A stretch of DNA of 64,000 nucleotides from Auanema rhodensis (Eukaryota; Nematoda; Chromadorea; Rhabditida; Rhabditidae): NCBI GenBank assembly GCA_964057225.1, contig OZ059897.1, positions 3,472,001 to 3,536,000 on the forward strand, written 5' to 3'. The notes under the pieces were generated by a model. That model worked only from the letters and a program-made list of their open reading frames with translations, searched no databases and was not told the DNA's origin. Every line of letters starts with the position of its first letter. Position 1 is the first letter of the stretch. Below, piece by piece: positions 9,386-23,149 of this stretch. The translations under genes and the position numbers were made by a program.

Positions 9386-12193
9386 GTTTCTCAATGTAGT
9401 ATAGTGCATTCGATGCGGATTTTTAAGCTGCGTTGATCTGTGTTATCAGATTTGAGTTAACTTAAAAATGCACCGAGATATCAACTGATATAGGTTCACA
9501 CTTATATCCTCGATTTTCACCCTGAAGAAATGATTTTTTCGTTGAAAAACATTGTCCATCGTCTTCTCCTTGAAAGAAGGAATCTAAAAACATCTACTTT
9601 TTGTGAAATTATTTAGAAATTTTTCGGGAAAATTTTTGTCAAAATGTTTTTGGAAGCAATGTTGAGTGTACATGGGAACTCAGCATACACTAATGCATTA
9701 TTTTTCAAACGATAATAACTAATTTTTGTATAGAGCGTTTCTTAATGTAGTAAAGTGCATTCGATGCGGATTTTTAAGTTGCGTTGATCTTTGTTATCAG
9801 ATTTGAGTTAGCTTAAAAATGCACCGAGATATCAACTGATATATGTTCACACTTATATCCTCGATTTTCACCCTGAAGAAATGATTTTTTCGTTGAATAA
9901 CATTGTCCATCATCTTCATCTTGAAAAAAGGAATCTAAAAACATCTACTTTTTGTGAAATTATTAGGAAATTTTTCGGGAAAATTTTTGTCAAAATGTTT
10001 TTGGAAGCAATGTTGAGTGTACATGGGAACTCAACATACACTAATGCATTATTTTTCAAACGATCATAACTAATTTTTGTAAATAGCGTTTCTCGATGTA
10101 GTATAGTGCATTCGATGCGGATTTTTAAGCTGCGTTGATCTGTGTTATCAGATTTGAGTTAACTTAAAAATGCACCGAGATATCAACTGATATAGGTTCA
10201 CACGTATATCCTCGATTTTCACCCTGAAGAAATGATTTTTTCGTTGAAAAACATTGTCCATCGTCTTCGTCATGAAAAAAGGAATCTAAAAACATCTACT
10301 TTTTGTGAAATTATCCAGAAAATTTTCGGGAAAATTTTTGTCAAAATGTTTTTGGAAGCAATGTTGAGTGTACATGGGAACTCAACATACATTAATGCAT
10401 TATTTTTCAAACGATCATAACTTATTTTTGTATAGAGCGTTTCTCAATGTAGTATAGTGCATTCGATGCGGATTTTTAAGCTGCGTCGATCTGTGTTATC
10501 CGATTTGAGCTAGCTTGAAAATGTACCGAGATATCAACTGATATATGTTCACACTTATATCCTCGATTTTCACCCTGAAGAATTTATTTTTTCGTTGAAT
10601 AACATTGTCCATCGTCTTCGCCTTGAAAGAAGGAATCTAAAAACATCTACTTTTTGTGAAATTATTTAGAAATTTTTCGGGAAAATTTTTGTCAAAATGT
10701 TTTTGGAAGCAATGTTGAGTGTACATGGGAACTCAGCATACACTAATGCATTATTTTTCAAACGATAATAACTAATTTTTGTATAGAGCGTTTCTCATAG
10801 TAGTATAGTGCATTCGATGCGGATTTTTAAGTTGCGTTGATCTGTGTTATCAGATTTGAGTTAGCTTAAAAATGCACCGAGATATCAACTGATATATGTT
10901 CACACTTATATCCTCGATTTTCACCCTGAAGAAATGATTTTTTCGTTGAATAACATTGTCCATCATCTTCGTCTTGAAAAAAGGAATCTAAAAACATCTA
11001 CTTTTTGTGAAATTATTTAGAAATTTTTCGGGAAAATTTTTGTCAAAATGTTTTTGGAAGCAATGTTGAGTGTACATGGGAACTCAACATACACTAATGC
11101 ATTATTTTTCAAACGATCATAACTAATTTTTGTATGGAGCGTTTCTCAATGTAGTATAGTGCATTCGATGCTGATTTTTAAGCTGCGTTGATCTGTGTTA
11201 TCAGATTTGAGTTAACTTAAAAATGCACCGAGATATCAACTGATATAGGTTCACACTTATATCCTCGATTTTCACCCTGAAGAAATGATTTTTTCGTTGA
11301 AAAACATTGTCCATCGTCTTCGTCATGAAAAAAGGAATCTAAAAACATCTACTTTTTGTGAAATTATTCAGAAAATTTTCGGGAAAATTTTTGTCAAAAT
11401 GTTTTTGGAAGCAATGTTGAGTGTACATGGGAACTCAACATACACTAATGCATTATTTTTCAAACGATCATAACTAATTTTTGTATAGAGCGTTTCTCAA
11501 TGTAGTATAGTGCATTCGATGCGGATTTTTAAGCTGCGTCGATCTGTGTTATCAGATTTGAGTTAGCTTAAAAATGCACCGAGATATCAACTGATATATG
11601 TTCACACTTATATCCTCGATTTTCACCCTGAAGAAATGATTTTTTCGTTGAATAACATTGTCCATCATCTTCGTCTTGAAAAAAGGAATCTAAAAACATC
11701 TACTTTTTGTGAAATTATTTAGAAATTTTTCGGAAAAATTTTTGTCAAAATGTTTTTGGAAGCAATGTTGAGTGTACATGGGAACTCAACATACACTAAT
11801 GCATTATTTTTCAAACGATCATAACTAATTTTTGTAAATAGCGTTTCTCGATGTAGTATAGTGCATTCGATGCGGATTTTTAAGCTGCGTTGATCTGTGT
11901 TATCAGATTTGAGTTAACTTAAAAATGCACCGAGATATCAACTGATATAGGTTCACACTTATATCCTCGATTTTCACCCTGAAGAAATGATTTTTTCGTT
12001 GAAAAACATTGTCCATCGTCTTTGTCATGAAAAAAGGAATCTAAAAACATCTACTTTTTGTGAAATTATTCAGAAATTTTTCGGGAAAATTTTTGTCAAA
12101 ATGTTTTTGGAAGCAATGTTGAGTGTACATGGGAACTCAACATACACTACTGCATCATTTTTCAAACGATCATAACTAATTTTTGTATAGAGC
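9386..12193. repeat. Higher-order repeat, copy 4: eight monomers, 2808 bp
   Basis: Monomers start at 9386 (A), 9737 (B, private catcttcatcttg and attaggaaa), 10088 (C, private attatccag), 10439 (D), 10790 (E'), 11141 (K, with gatgctgat), 11492 (G) and 11843 (H). The unit stops at H and runs into a 15-bp junction insertion instead of the I-J pair found in copy 3. It is the last copy to use class A in this window. Confidence 0.88.
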
Positions 12194-12208
12194 GTTTCTC
12201 TATGGAGC
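12194..12208. repeat. 15-bp junction insertion (site 1)
   Basis: At the join between the H monomer at 11843 and the next at 12209 the sequence reads tatagagcgtttctc followed by tatggagcgtttctc, a 15-bp imperfect tandem duplication differing at one base. Normal joins have only one of these. It makes the local monomer spacing 366 bp. Confidence 0.95.
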
Positions 12209-12559
12209 GTTTCTCAATGTAGTATAGTGCATTCGATGCGGATTTTTAAGCTGCGTTGATCTGTGTTATCAGATTTGAGTTAACTTAAAAATGCACCGAG
12301 ATATCAACTGATATAGGTTCACACTTATATCCTCGATTTTCACCCTGAAGAAATGATTTTTTCGTTGAAAAACATTGTCCATCGTCTTCGTCATGAAAAA
12401 AGGAATCTAAAAACATCTACTTTTTGTGAAATTATTTAGAAATTTTTCGGAAAAATTTTTGTCAAAATGTTTTTGGAAGCAATGTTGAGTGTACATGGGA
12501 ACTCAACATTCACTAATGCATTATTTTTCAAACGATCATAACTAATTTTTGTATGGAGC
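12209..12559. repeat. Single mosaic monomer before the super-repeat
   Basis: It has a K-type front (ataggtt, gaaaaac, cttcgtcatg), a G-type cggaaaaattt and a J-type cattcac tail ending tatggagc. The same mosaic recurs at 14681 and 19625, each time directly after a 15-bp insertion. Its back part (from about 12390) also matches the back part of the monomer at 17153, which suggests where the 4944-bp duplication began. Confidence 0.85.
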
Positions 12560-14665
12560 GTTTCTCAATGTAGTATAGTGCATTCGATGCGGATTTTTAA
12601 GCTGCGTTGATCTGTGTTATCAGATTTGAGTTAACTTAAAAATGCACCGAGATATCAACTGATATAGGTTCACACTTATATCCTCGATTTTCACCCTGAA
12701 GAAATGATTTTTTCGTTGAAAAACATTGTCCATCGTCTTCGTCATGAAAAAAGGAATCTAAAAACATCTACTTTTTGTGAAATTATTCAGAAAATTTTCG
12801 GGAAAATTTTTGTCAAAATGTTTTTGGAAGCAATGTTGAGTGTACATGGGAACTCAACATACACTAATGCATTATTTTTCAAACGATCATAACTAATTTT
12901 TGTATAGAGCGTTTCTCAATGTAGTATAGTGCATTCGATGCGGATTTTTAAGCTGCGTCGATCTGCGTTATCAGATTTGAGTTAGCTTAAAAATGCACCG
13001 AGATATCAACTGATATATGTTCACACTTATATTCTCGATTTTCACCCTGAAGAAATGATTTTTTCGTTGAATAACATTGTCCATCGTCTTCGTCATGAAA
13101 AAAGGAATCTAAAAACATCTACTTTTTGTGAAATTATTCAGAAAATTTTCGGGAAAATTTTTGTCAAAATGTTTTTGGAAGCAATGTTGAGTGTACATGG
13201 GAACTCAACATACACTAATGCATTATTTTTCAAACGATCATAACTAATTTTTGTATAGAGCGTTTCTCAATGTAGTATAGTGCATTCGATGCGGATTTTT
13301 AAGCTGCGTCGATCTGTGTTATCAGATTTGAGTTAGCTTAAAAATGCACCGAGATATCAACTGATATATGTTCACACTTATATCCTCGATTTTCACCCTG
13401 AAGAAATGATTTTTTCGTTGAATAACATTGTCCATCATCTTCGTCTTGAAAAAAGGAATCTAAAAACATCTACTTTTTGTGAAATTATTTAGAAATTTTT
13501 CGGAAAAATTTTTGTCAAAATGTTTTTGGAAGCAATGTTGAGTGTACATGGGAACTCAACATACACTAATGCATTATTTTTCAAACGATCATAACTAATT
13601 TTTGTAAATAGCGTTTCTCGATGTAGTATAGTGCATTCGATGCGGATTTTTAAGCTGCGTTGATCTGTGTTATCAGATTTGAGTTAACTTAAAAATGCAC
13701 CGAGATATCAACTGATATAGGTTCACACTTATATCCTCGATTTTCACCCTGAAGAAATGATTTTTTCGTTGAAAAACATTGTCCATCGTCTTTGTCATGA
13801 AAAAAGGAATCTAAAAACATCTACTTTTTGTGAAATTATTCAGAAATTTTTCGGGAAAATTTTTGTCAAAATGTTTTTGGAAGCAATGTTGAGTGTACAT
13901 GGGAACTCAACATACACTAATGCATTATTTTTCAAACGATCATAACTAATTTTTGTAAATAGCGTTTCTCGATGTAGTATAGTGCATTCGATGCGGATTT
14001 TTAAGCTGCGTTGATCTGTGTTATCAGATTTGAGTTAACTTAAAAATGCACCGAGATATCAACTGATATATGTTCACACTTATATCCTCGATTTTCACCC
14101 TGAAGAAATGATTTTTTCGTTGAATAACATTGTCCATCATCTTCGTCTTGAAAAAAGGAATCTAAAAACATCTACTTTTTGTGAAATTATTTAGAAATTT
14201 TTCGGAAAAATTTTTGTCAAAATGTTTTTGGAAGCAATGTTGAGTGTACATGGGAACTCAACATACACTAATGCATTATTTTTCAAACGATCATAACTAA
14301 TTTTTGTAAATAGCGTTTCTCGATGTAGTATAGTGCATTCGATGCGGATTTTTAAGCTGCGTTGATCTGTGTTATCAGATTTGAGTTAACTTAAAAATGC
14401 ACCGAGATATCAACTGATATAGGTTCACACTTATATCCTCGATTTTCACCCTGAAGAAATGATTTTTTCGTTGAAAAACATTGTCCATCGTCTTTGTCAT
14501 GAAAAAAGGAATCTAAAAACATCTACTTTTTGTGAAATTATTCAGAAATTTTTCGGGAAAATTTTTGTCAAAATGTTTTTGGAAGCAATGTTGAGTGTAC
14601 ATGGGAACTCAACATACACTACTGCATCATTTTTCAAACGATCATAACTAATTTTTGTATAGAGC

Positions 14666-14680
14666 GTTTCTCTATGGAGC
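14666..14680. repeat. 15-bp junction insertion (site 2)
   Basis: Same tatagagcgtttctc / tatggagcgtttctc duplication as site 1, again after an H monomer (14315) and before the K-type mosaic at 14681. It lies 2472 bp from site 1. Confidence 0.95.
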
Positions 14681-16435
14681 GTTTCTCAATGTAGTATAGT
14701 GCATTCGATGCGGATTTTTAAGCTGCGTTGATCTGTGTTATCAGATTTGAGTTAACTTAAAAATGCACCGAGATATCAACTGATATAGGTTCACACTTAT
14801 ATCCTCGATTTTCACCCTGAAGAAATGATTTTTTCGTTGAAAAACATTGTCCATCGTCTTCGTCATGAAAAAAGGAATCTAAAAACATCTACTTTTTGTG
14901 AAATTATTTAGAAATTTTTCGGAAAAATTTTTGTCAAAATGTTTTTGGAAGCAATGTTGAGTGTACATGGGAACTCAACATTCACTAATGCATTATTTTT
15001 CAAACGATCATAACTAATTTTTGTATGGAGCGTTTCTCAATGTAGTATAGTGCATTCGATGCGGATTTTTATGCTGCGTTGATCTGTGTTATCAGATTTG
15101 AGTTAACTTAAAAATGCACCGAGATATCAACTGATATAGGTTCACACTTATATCCTCGATTTTCACCCTGAAGAAATGATTTTTTCGTTGAAAAACATTG
15201 TCCATCGTCTTCGTCATGAAAAAAGGAATCTAAAAACATCTACTTTTTGTGAAATTATTCAGAAAATTTTCGGGAAAATTTTTGTCAAAATGTTTTTGGA
15301 AGCAATGTTGAGTGTACATGGGAACTCAACATACACTAATGCATTATTTTTCAAACGATCATAACTAATTTTTGTATAGAGCGTTTCTCAATGTAGTATA
15401 GTGCATTCGATGCGGATTTTTAAGCTGCGTCGATCTGCGTTATCAGATTTGAGTTAGCTTAAAAATGCACCGAGATATCAACTGATATATGTTCACACTT
15501 ATATTCTCGATTTTCACCCTGAAGAAATGATTTTTTCGTTGAATAACATTGTCCATCGTCTTCGTCATGAAAAAAGGAATCTAAAAACATCTACTTTTTG
15601 TGAAATTATTCAGAAAATTTTCGGGAAAATTTTTGTCAAAATGTTTTTGGAAGCAATGTTGAGTGTACATGGGAACTCAACATACACTAATGCATTATTT
15701 TTCAAACGATCATAACTAATTTTTGTATAGAGCGTTTCTCAATGTAGTATAGTGCATTCGATGCGGATTTTTAAGCTGCGTCGATCTGTGTTATCAGATT
15801 TGAGTTAGCTTAAAAATGCACCGAGATATCAACTGATATATGTTCACACTTATATCCTCGATTTTCACCCTGAAGAAATGATTTTTTCGTTGAATAACAT
15901 TGTCCATCATCTTCGTCTTGAAAAAAGGAATCTAAAAACATCTACTTTTTGTGAAATTATTTAGAAATTTTTCGGAAAAATTTTTGTCAAAATGTTTTTG
16001 GAAGCAATGTTGAGTGTACATGGGAACTCAACATACACTAATGCATTATTTTTCAAACGATCATAACTAATTTTTGTAAATAGCGTTTCTCGATGTAGTA
16101 TAGTGCATTCGATGCGGATTTTTAAGCTGCGTTGATCTGTGTTATCAGATTTGAGTTAACTTAAAAATGCACCGAGATATCAACTGATATAGGTTCACAC
16201 TTATATCCTCGATTTTCACCCTGAAGAAATGATTTTTTCGTTGAAAAACATTGTCCATCGTCTTTGTCATGAAAAAAGGAATCTAAAAACATCTACTTTT
16301 TGTGAAATTATTCAGAAATTTTTCGGGAAAATTTTTGTCAAAATGTTTTTGGAAGCAATGTTGAGTGTACATGGGAACTCAACATACACTACTGCATCAT
16401 TTTTCAAACGATCATAACTAATTTTTGTATAGAGC

Positions 16436-16450
16436 GTTTCTCTATGGAGC
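16436..16450. repeat. 15-bp junction insertion (site 3)
   Basis: Same duplication after the H monomer at 16085. Here the next monomer is K with gatttttttgttg, not the cattcac mosaic that follows sites 1, 2 and 4, so insertion and right-hand neighbour are not always inherited together. Confidence 0.95.
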
Positions 16451-19400
16451 GTTTCTCAATGTAGTATAGTGCATTCGATGCGGATTTTTAAGCTGCGTTG
16501 ATCTGTGTTATCAGATTTGAGTTAACTTAAAAATGCACCGAGATATCAACTGATATAGGTTCACACTTATATCCTCGATTTTCACCCTGAAGAAATGATT
16601 TTTTTGTTGAAAAACATTGTCCATCGTCTTCGTCATGAAAAAAGGAATCTAAAAACATCTACTTTTTGTGAAATTATTCAGAAAATTTTCGGGAAAATTT
16701 TTGTCAAAATGTTTTTGGAAGCAATGTTGAGTGTACATGGGAACTCAACATACACTAATGCATTATTTTTCAAACGATCATAACTAATTTTTGTATAGAG
16801 CGTTTCTCAATGTAGTATAGTGCATTCGATGCGGATTTTTAAGCTGCGTCGATCTGTGTTATCAGATTTGAGTTAGCTTAAAAATGCACCGAGATATCAA
16901 CTGATATATGTTCACACTTATATCCTCGATTTTCACCCTGAAGAAATGATTTTTTCGTTGAATAACATTGTCCATCATCTTCGTCTTGAAAAAAGGAATC
17001 TAAAAACATCTACTTTTTGTGAAATTATTCAGAAAATTTTCGGGAAAATTTTTGTCAAAATGTTTTTGGAAGCAATGTTGAGTGTACATGGGAACTCAAC
17101 ATACACTAATGCATTATTTTTCAAACGATCATAACTAATTTTTGTATAGAGCGTTTCTCAATGTAGTATAGTGCATTCGATGCGGATTTTTAAGCTGCGT
17201 CGATCTGTGTTATCAGATTTGAGTTAGCTTAAAAATGCACCGAGATATCAACTGATATATGTTCACACTTATATCCTCGATTTTCACCCTGAAGAAATGA
17301 TTTTTTCGTTGAATAACATTGTCCATCATCTTCGTCTTGAAAAAAGGAATCTAAAAACATCTACTTTTTGTGAAATTATTTAGAAATTTTTCGGAAAAAT
17401 TTTTGTCAAAATGTTTTTGGAAGCAATGTTGAGTGTACATGGGAACTCAACATTCACTAATGCATTATTTTTCAAACGATCATAACTAATTTTTGTATGG
17501 AGCGTTTCTCAATGTAGTATAGTGCATTCGATGCGGATTTTTAAGCTGCGTTGATCTGTGTTATCAGATTTGAGTTAACTTAAAAATGCACCGAGATATC
17601 AACTGATATAGGTTCACACTTATATCCTCGATTTTCACCCTGAAGAAATGATTTTTTCGTTGAAAAACATTGTCCATCGTCTTCGTCATGAAAAAAGGAA
17701 TCTAAAAACATCTACTTTTTGTGAAATTATTCAGAAAATTTTCGGGAAAATTTTTGTCAAAATGTTTTTGGAAGCAATGTTGAGTGTACATGGGAACTCA
17801 ACATACACTAATGCATTATTTTTCAAACGATCATAACTAATTTTTGTATAGAGCGTTTCTCAATGTAGTATAGTGCATTCGATGCGGATTTTTAAGCTGC
17901 GTCGATCTGCGTTATCAGATTTGAGTTAGCTTAAAAATGCACCGAGATATCAACTGATATATGTTCACACTTATATTCTCGATTTTCACCCTGAAGAAAT
18001 GATTTTTTCGTTGAATAACATTGTCCATCGTCTTCGTCATGAAAAAAGGAATCTAAAAACATCTACTTTTTGTGAAATTATTCAGAAAATTTTCGGGAAA
18101 ATTTTTGTCAAAATGTTTTTGGAAGCAATGTTGAGTGTACATGGGAACTCAACATACACTAATGCATTATTTTTCAAACGATCATAACTAATTTTTGTAT
18201 AGAGCGTTTCTCAATGTAGTATAGTGCATTCGATGCGGATTTTTAAGCTGCGTCGATCTGTGTTATCAGATTTGAGTTAGCTTAAAAATGCACCGAGATA
18301 TCAACTGATATATGTTCACACTTATATCCTCGATTTTCACCCTGAAGAAATGATTTTTTCGTTGAATAACATTGTCCATCATCTTCGTCTTGAAAAAAGG
18401 AATCTAAAAACATCTACTTTTTGTGAAATTATTTAGAAATTTTTCGGAAAAATTTTTGTCAAAATGTTTTTGGAAGCAATGTTGAGTGTACATGGGAACT
18501 CAACATACACTAATGCATTATTTTTCAAACGATCATAACTAATTTTTGTAAATAGCGTTTCTCGATGTAGTATAGTGCATTCGATGCGGATTTTTAAGCT
18601 GCGTTGATCTGTGTTATCAGATTTGAGTTAACTTAAAAATGCACCGAGATATCAACTGATATAGGTTCACACTTATATCCTCGATTTTCACCCTGAAGAA
18701 ATGATTTTTTCGTTGAAAAACATTGTCCATCGTCTTTGTCATGAAAAAAGGAATCTAAAAACATCTACTTTTTGTGAAATTATTCAGAAATTTTTCGGGA
18801 AAATTTTTGTCAAAATGTTTTTGGAAGCAATGTTGAGTGTACATGGGAACTCAACATACACTAATGCATTATTTTTCAAACGATCATAACTAATTTTTGT
18901 AAATAGCGTTTCTCGATGTAGTATAGTGCATTCGATGCGGATTTTTAAGCTGCGTTGATCTGTGTTATCAGATTTGAGTTAACTTAAAAATGCACCGAGA
19001 TATCAACTGATATATGTTCACACTTATATCCTCGATTTTCACCCTGAAGAAATGATTTTTTCGTTGAATAACATTGTCCATCATCTTCGTCTTGAAAAAA
19101 GGAATCTAAAAACATCTACTTTTTGTGAAATTATTTAGAAATTTTTCGGAAAAATTTTTGTCAAAATGTTTTTGGAAGCAATGTTGAGTGTACATGGGAA
19201 CTCAACATACACTAATGCATTATTTTTCAAACGATCATAACTAATTTTTGTAAATAGCGTTTCTCGATGTAGTATAGTGCATTCGATGCGGATTTTTAAG
19301 CTGCGTTGATCTGTGTTATCAGATTTGAGTTAACTTAAAAATGCACCGAGATATCAACTGATATAGGTTCACACTTATATCCTCGATTTTCACCCTGAAG

Positions 19401-19609
19401 AAATGATTTTTTCGTTGAAAAACATTGTCCATCGTCTTTGTCATGAAAAAAGGAATCTAAAAACATCTACTTTTTGTGAAATTATTCAGAAATTTTTCGG
19501 GAAAATTTTTGTCAAAATGTTTTTGGAAGCAATGTTGAGTGTACATGGGAACTCAACATACACTACTGCATCATTTTTCAAACGATCATAACTAATTTTT
19601 GTATAGAGC

Positions 19610-19624
19610 GTTTCTCTATGGAGC
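19610..19624. repeat. 15-bp junction insertion (site 4)
   Basis: Copy of site 2, exactly 4944 bp downstream, after the H monomer at 19259 and before the cattcac mosaic at 19625. Confidence 0.95.
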
Positions 19625-21379
19625 GTTTCTCAATGTAGTATAGTGCATTCGATGCGGATTTTTAAGCTGCGTTGATCTGTGTTATCAGATTTGAGTTAAC
19701 TTAAAAATGCACCGAGATATCAACTGATATAGGTTCACACTTATATCCTCGATTTTCACCCTGAAGAAATGATTTTTTCGTTGAAAAACATTGTCCATCG
19801 TCTTCGTCATGAAAAAAGGAATCTAAAAACATCTACTTTTTGTGAAATTATTTAGAAATTTTTCGGAAAAATTTTTGTCAAAATGTTTTTGGAAGCAATG
19901 TTGAGTGTACATGGGAACTCAACATTCACTAATGCATTATTTTTCAAACGATCATAACTAATTTTTGTATGGAGCGTTTCTCAATGTAGTATAGTGCATT
20001 CGATGCGGATTTTTATGCTGCGTTGATCTGTGTTATCAGATTTGAGTTAACTTAAAAATGCACCGAGATATCAACTGATATAGGTTCACACTTATATCCT
20101 CGATTTTCACCCTGAAGAAATGATTTTTTCGTTGAAAAACATTGTCCATCGTCTTCGTCATGAAAAAAGGAATCTAAAAACATCTACTTTTTGTGAAATT
20201 ATTCAGAAAATTTTCGGGAAAATTTTTGTCAAAATGTTTTTGGAAGCAATGTTGAGTGTACATGGGAACTCAACATACACTAATGCATTATTTTTCAAAC
20301 GATCATAACTAATTTTTGTATAGAGCGTTTCTCAATGTAGTATAGTGCATTCGATGCGGATTTTTAAGCTGCGTCGATCTGCGTTATCAGATTTGAGTTA
20401 GCTTAAAAATGCACCGAGATATCAACTGATATATGTTCACACTTATATTCTCGATTTTCACCCTGAAGAAATGATTTTTTCGTTGAATAACATTGTCCAT
20501 CGTCTTCGTCATGAAAAAAGGAATCTAAAAACATCTACTTTTTGTGAAATTATTCAGAAAATTTTCGGGAAAATTTTTGTCAAAATGTTTTTGGAAGCAA
20601 TGTTGAGTGTACATGGGAACTCAACATACACTAATGCATTATTTTTCAAACGATCATAACTAATTTTTGTATAGAGCGTTTCTCAATGTAGTATAGTGCA
20701 TTCGATGCGGATTTTTAAGCTGCGTCGATCTGTGTTATCAGATTTGAGTTAGCTTAAAAATGCACCGAGATATCAACTGATATATGTTCACACTTATATC
20801 CTCGATTTTCACCCTGAAGAAATGATTTTTTCGTTGAATAACATTGTCCATCATCTTCGTCTTGAAAAAAGGAATCTAAAAACATCTACTTTTTGTGAAA
20901 TTATTTAGAAATTTTTCGGAAAAATTTTTGTCAAAATGTTTTTGGAAGCAATGTTGAGTGTACATGGGAACTCAACATACACTAATGCATTATTTTTCAA
21001 ACGATCATAACTAATTTTTGTAAATAGCGTTTCTCGATGTAGTATAGTGCATTCGATGCGGATTTTTAAGCTGCGTTGATCTGTGTTATCAGATTTGAGT
21101 TAACTTAAAAATGCACCGAGATATCAACTGATATAGGTTCACACTTATATCCTCGATTTTCACCCTGAAGAAATGATTTTTTCGTTGAAAAACATTGTCC
21201 ATCGTCTTTGTCATGAAAAAAGGAATCTAAAAACATCTACTTTTTGTGAAATTATTCAGAAATTTTTCGGGAAAATTTTTGTCAAAATGTTTTTGGAAGC
21301 AATGTTGAGTGTACATGGGAACTCAACATACACTACTGCATCATTTTTCAAACGATCATAACTAATTTTTGTATAGAGC

Positions 21380-21394
21380 GTTTCTCTATGGAGC
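21380..21394. repeat. 15-bp junction insertion (site 5)
   Basis: Copy of site 3, exactly 4944 bp downstream, after the H monomer at 21029 and before the gatttttttgttg monomer at 21395. Confidence 0.95.
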
Positions 21395-22447
21395 GTTTCT
21401 CAATGTAGTATAGTGCATTCGATGCGGATTTTTAAGCTGCGTTGATCTGTGTTATCAGATTTGAGTTAACTTAAAAATGCACCGAGATATCAACTGATAT
21501 AGGTTCACACTTATATCCTCGATTTTCACCCTGAAGAAATGATTTTTTTGTTGAAAAACATTGTCCATCGTCTTCGTCATGAAAAAAGGAATCTAAAAAC
21601 ATCTACTTTTTGTGAAATTATTCAGAAAATTTTCGGGAAAATTTTTGTCAAAATGTTTTTGGAAGCAATGTTGAGTGTACATGGGAACTCAACATACACT
21701 AATGCATTATTTTTCAAACGATCATAACTAATTTTTGTATAGAGCGTTTCTCAATGTAGTATAGTGCATTCGATGCGGATTTTTAAGCTGCGTCGATCTG
21801 TGTTATCAGATTTGAGTTAGCTTAAAAATGCACCGAGATATCAACTGATATATGTTCACACTTATATCCTCGATTTTCACCCTGAAGAAATGATTTTTTC
21901 GTTGAATAACATTGTCCATCATCTTCGTCTTGAAAAAAGGAATCTAAAAACATCTACTTTTTGTGAAATTATTCAGAAAATTTTCGGGAAAATTTTTGTC
22001 AAAATGTTTTTGGAAGCAATGTTGAGTGTACATGGGAACTCAACATACACTAATGCATTATTTTTCAAACGATCATAACTAATTTTTGTATAGAGCGTTT
22101 CTCAATGTAGTATAGTGCATTCGATGCGGATTTTTAAGCTGCGTCGATCTGTGTTATCAGATTTGAGTTAGCTTAAAAATGCACCGAGATATCAACTGAT
22201 ATATGTTCACACTTATATCCTCGATTTTCACCCTGAAGAAATGATTTTTTCGTTGAATAACATTGTCCATCATCTTCGTCTTGAAAAAAGGAATCTAAAA
22301 ACATCTACTTTTTGTGAAATTATTTAGAAATTTTTCGGAAAAATTTTTGTCAAAATGTTTTTGGAAGCAATGTTGAGTGTACATGGGAACTCAACATTCA
22401 CTAATGCATTATTTTTCAAACGATCATAACTAATTTTTGTATGGAGC

Positions 22448-23149
22448 GTTTCTCAATGTAGTATAGTGCATTCGATGCGGATTTTTAAGCTGCGTTGATC
22501 TGTGTTATCAGATTTGAGTTAACTTAAAAATGCACCGAGATATCAACTGATATAGGTTCACACTTATATCCTCGATTTTCACCCTGAAGAAATGATTTTT
22601 TCGTTGAAAAACATTGTCCATCGTCTTCGTCATGAAAAAAGGAATCTAAAAACATCTACTTTTTGTGAAATTATTCAGAAAATTTTCGGGAAAATTTTTG
22701 TCAAAATGTTTTTGGAAGCAATGTTGAGTGTACATGGGAACTCAACATACACTAATGCATTATTTTTCAAACGATCATAACTAATTTTTGTATAGAGCGT
22801 TTCTCAATGTAGTATAGTGCATTCGATGCGGATTTTTAAGCTGCGTCGATCTGCGTTATCAGATTTGAGTTAGCTTAAAAATGCACCGAGATATCAACTG
22901 ATATATGTTCACACTTATATCCTCGATTTTCACCCTGAAGAAATGATTTTTTCGTTGAATAACATTGTCCATCATCTTCGTCTTGAAAAAAGGAATCTAA
23001 AAACATCTACTTTTTGTGAAATTATTTAGAAATTTTTCGGAAAAATTTTTGTCAAAATGTTTTTGGAAGCAATGTTGAGTGTACATGGGAACTCAACATA
23101 CACTAATGCATTATTTTTCGAACGATCATAACTAATTTTTGTAAATAGC
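22448..23149. repeat. Start of a third super-repeat copy that switches class within the second monomer
   Basis: The K monomer at 22448 continues the 4944-bp phase. The monomer at 22799 begins as class g (gatctgcgttatc, as at 17855) but then has atatcctcg and catcatcttcg, and ends tttttcgaacgatc with taaatagc, so it is g at the front and G behind. The switch falls near 22860-22920 and marks the right edge of the 4944-bp repeat. Confidence 0.85.

Larger units (their letters stand above)
12560..17503. repeat. 4944-bp super-repeat, copy 1 (14 monomers + 2 x 15 bp)
   Basis: Monomers start at 12560 (K), 12911 (g, gatctgcgttatc and atattctcg), 13262 (G), 13613 (H variant), 13964 (G variant), 14315 (H), insertion, 14681 (mosaic), 15032 (K, private ttttatgctgcg), 15383 (g), 15734 (G), 16085 (H), insertion, 16451 (K, private gatttttttgttg), 16802 (G/K mosaic) and 17153 (G with cattcac tail). 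It divides into two related 2472-bp halves (12560-15031 and 15032-17503), each seven monomers plus 15 bp, both opening K-g-G. Confidence 0.92.
17504..22447. repeat. 4944-bp super-repeat, copy 2
   Basis: This repeats 12560-17503 monomer for monomer at an offset of 4944 bp. Private markers are carried over: the ttttatgctgcg change at 15072 recurs at 20016, the gatttttttgttg monomer at 16451 recurs at 21395, and the 15-bp insertions at 14666 and 16436 recur at 19610 and 21380. I saw no difference in the lines I compared, but I did not compare every base. Such identity indicates a very recent duplication. Confidence 0.93.

Noticed and set aside
17504-22447. Treating the 4944-bp copy as certain biology
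   Set aside because: Near-identical tandem copies are also typical of assembly duplication, so I report the duplication as seen in the sequence and leave its reality to read-level checks.
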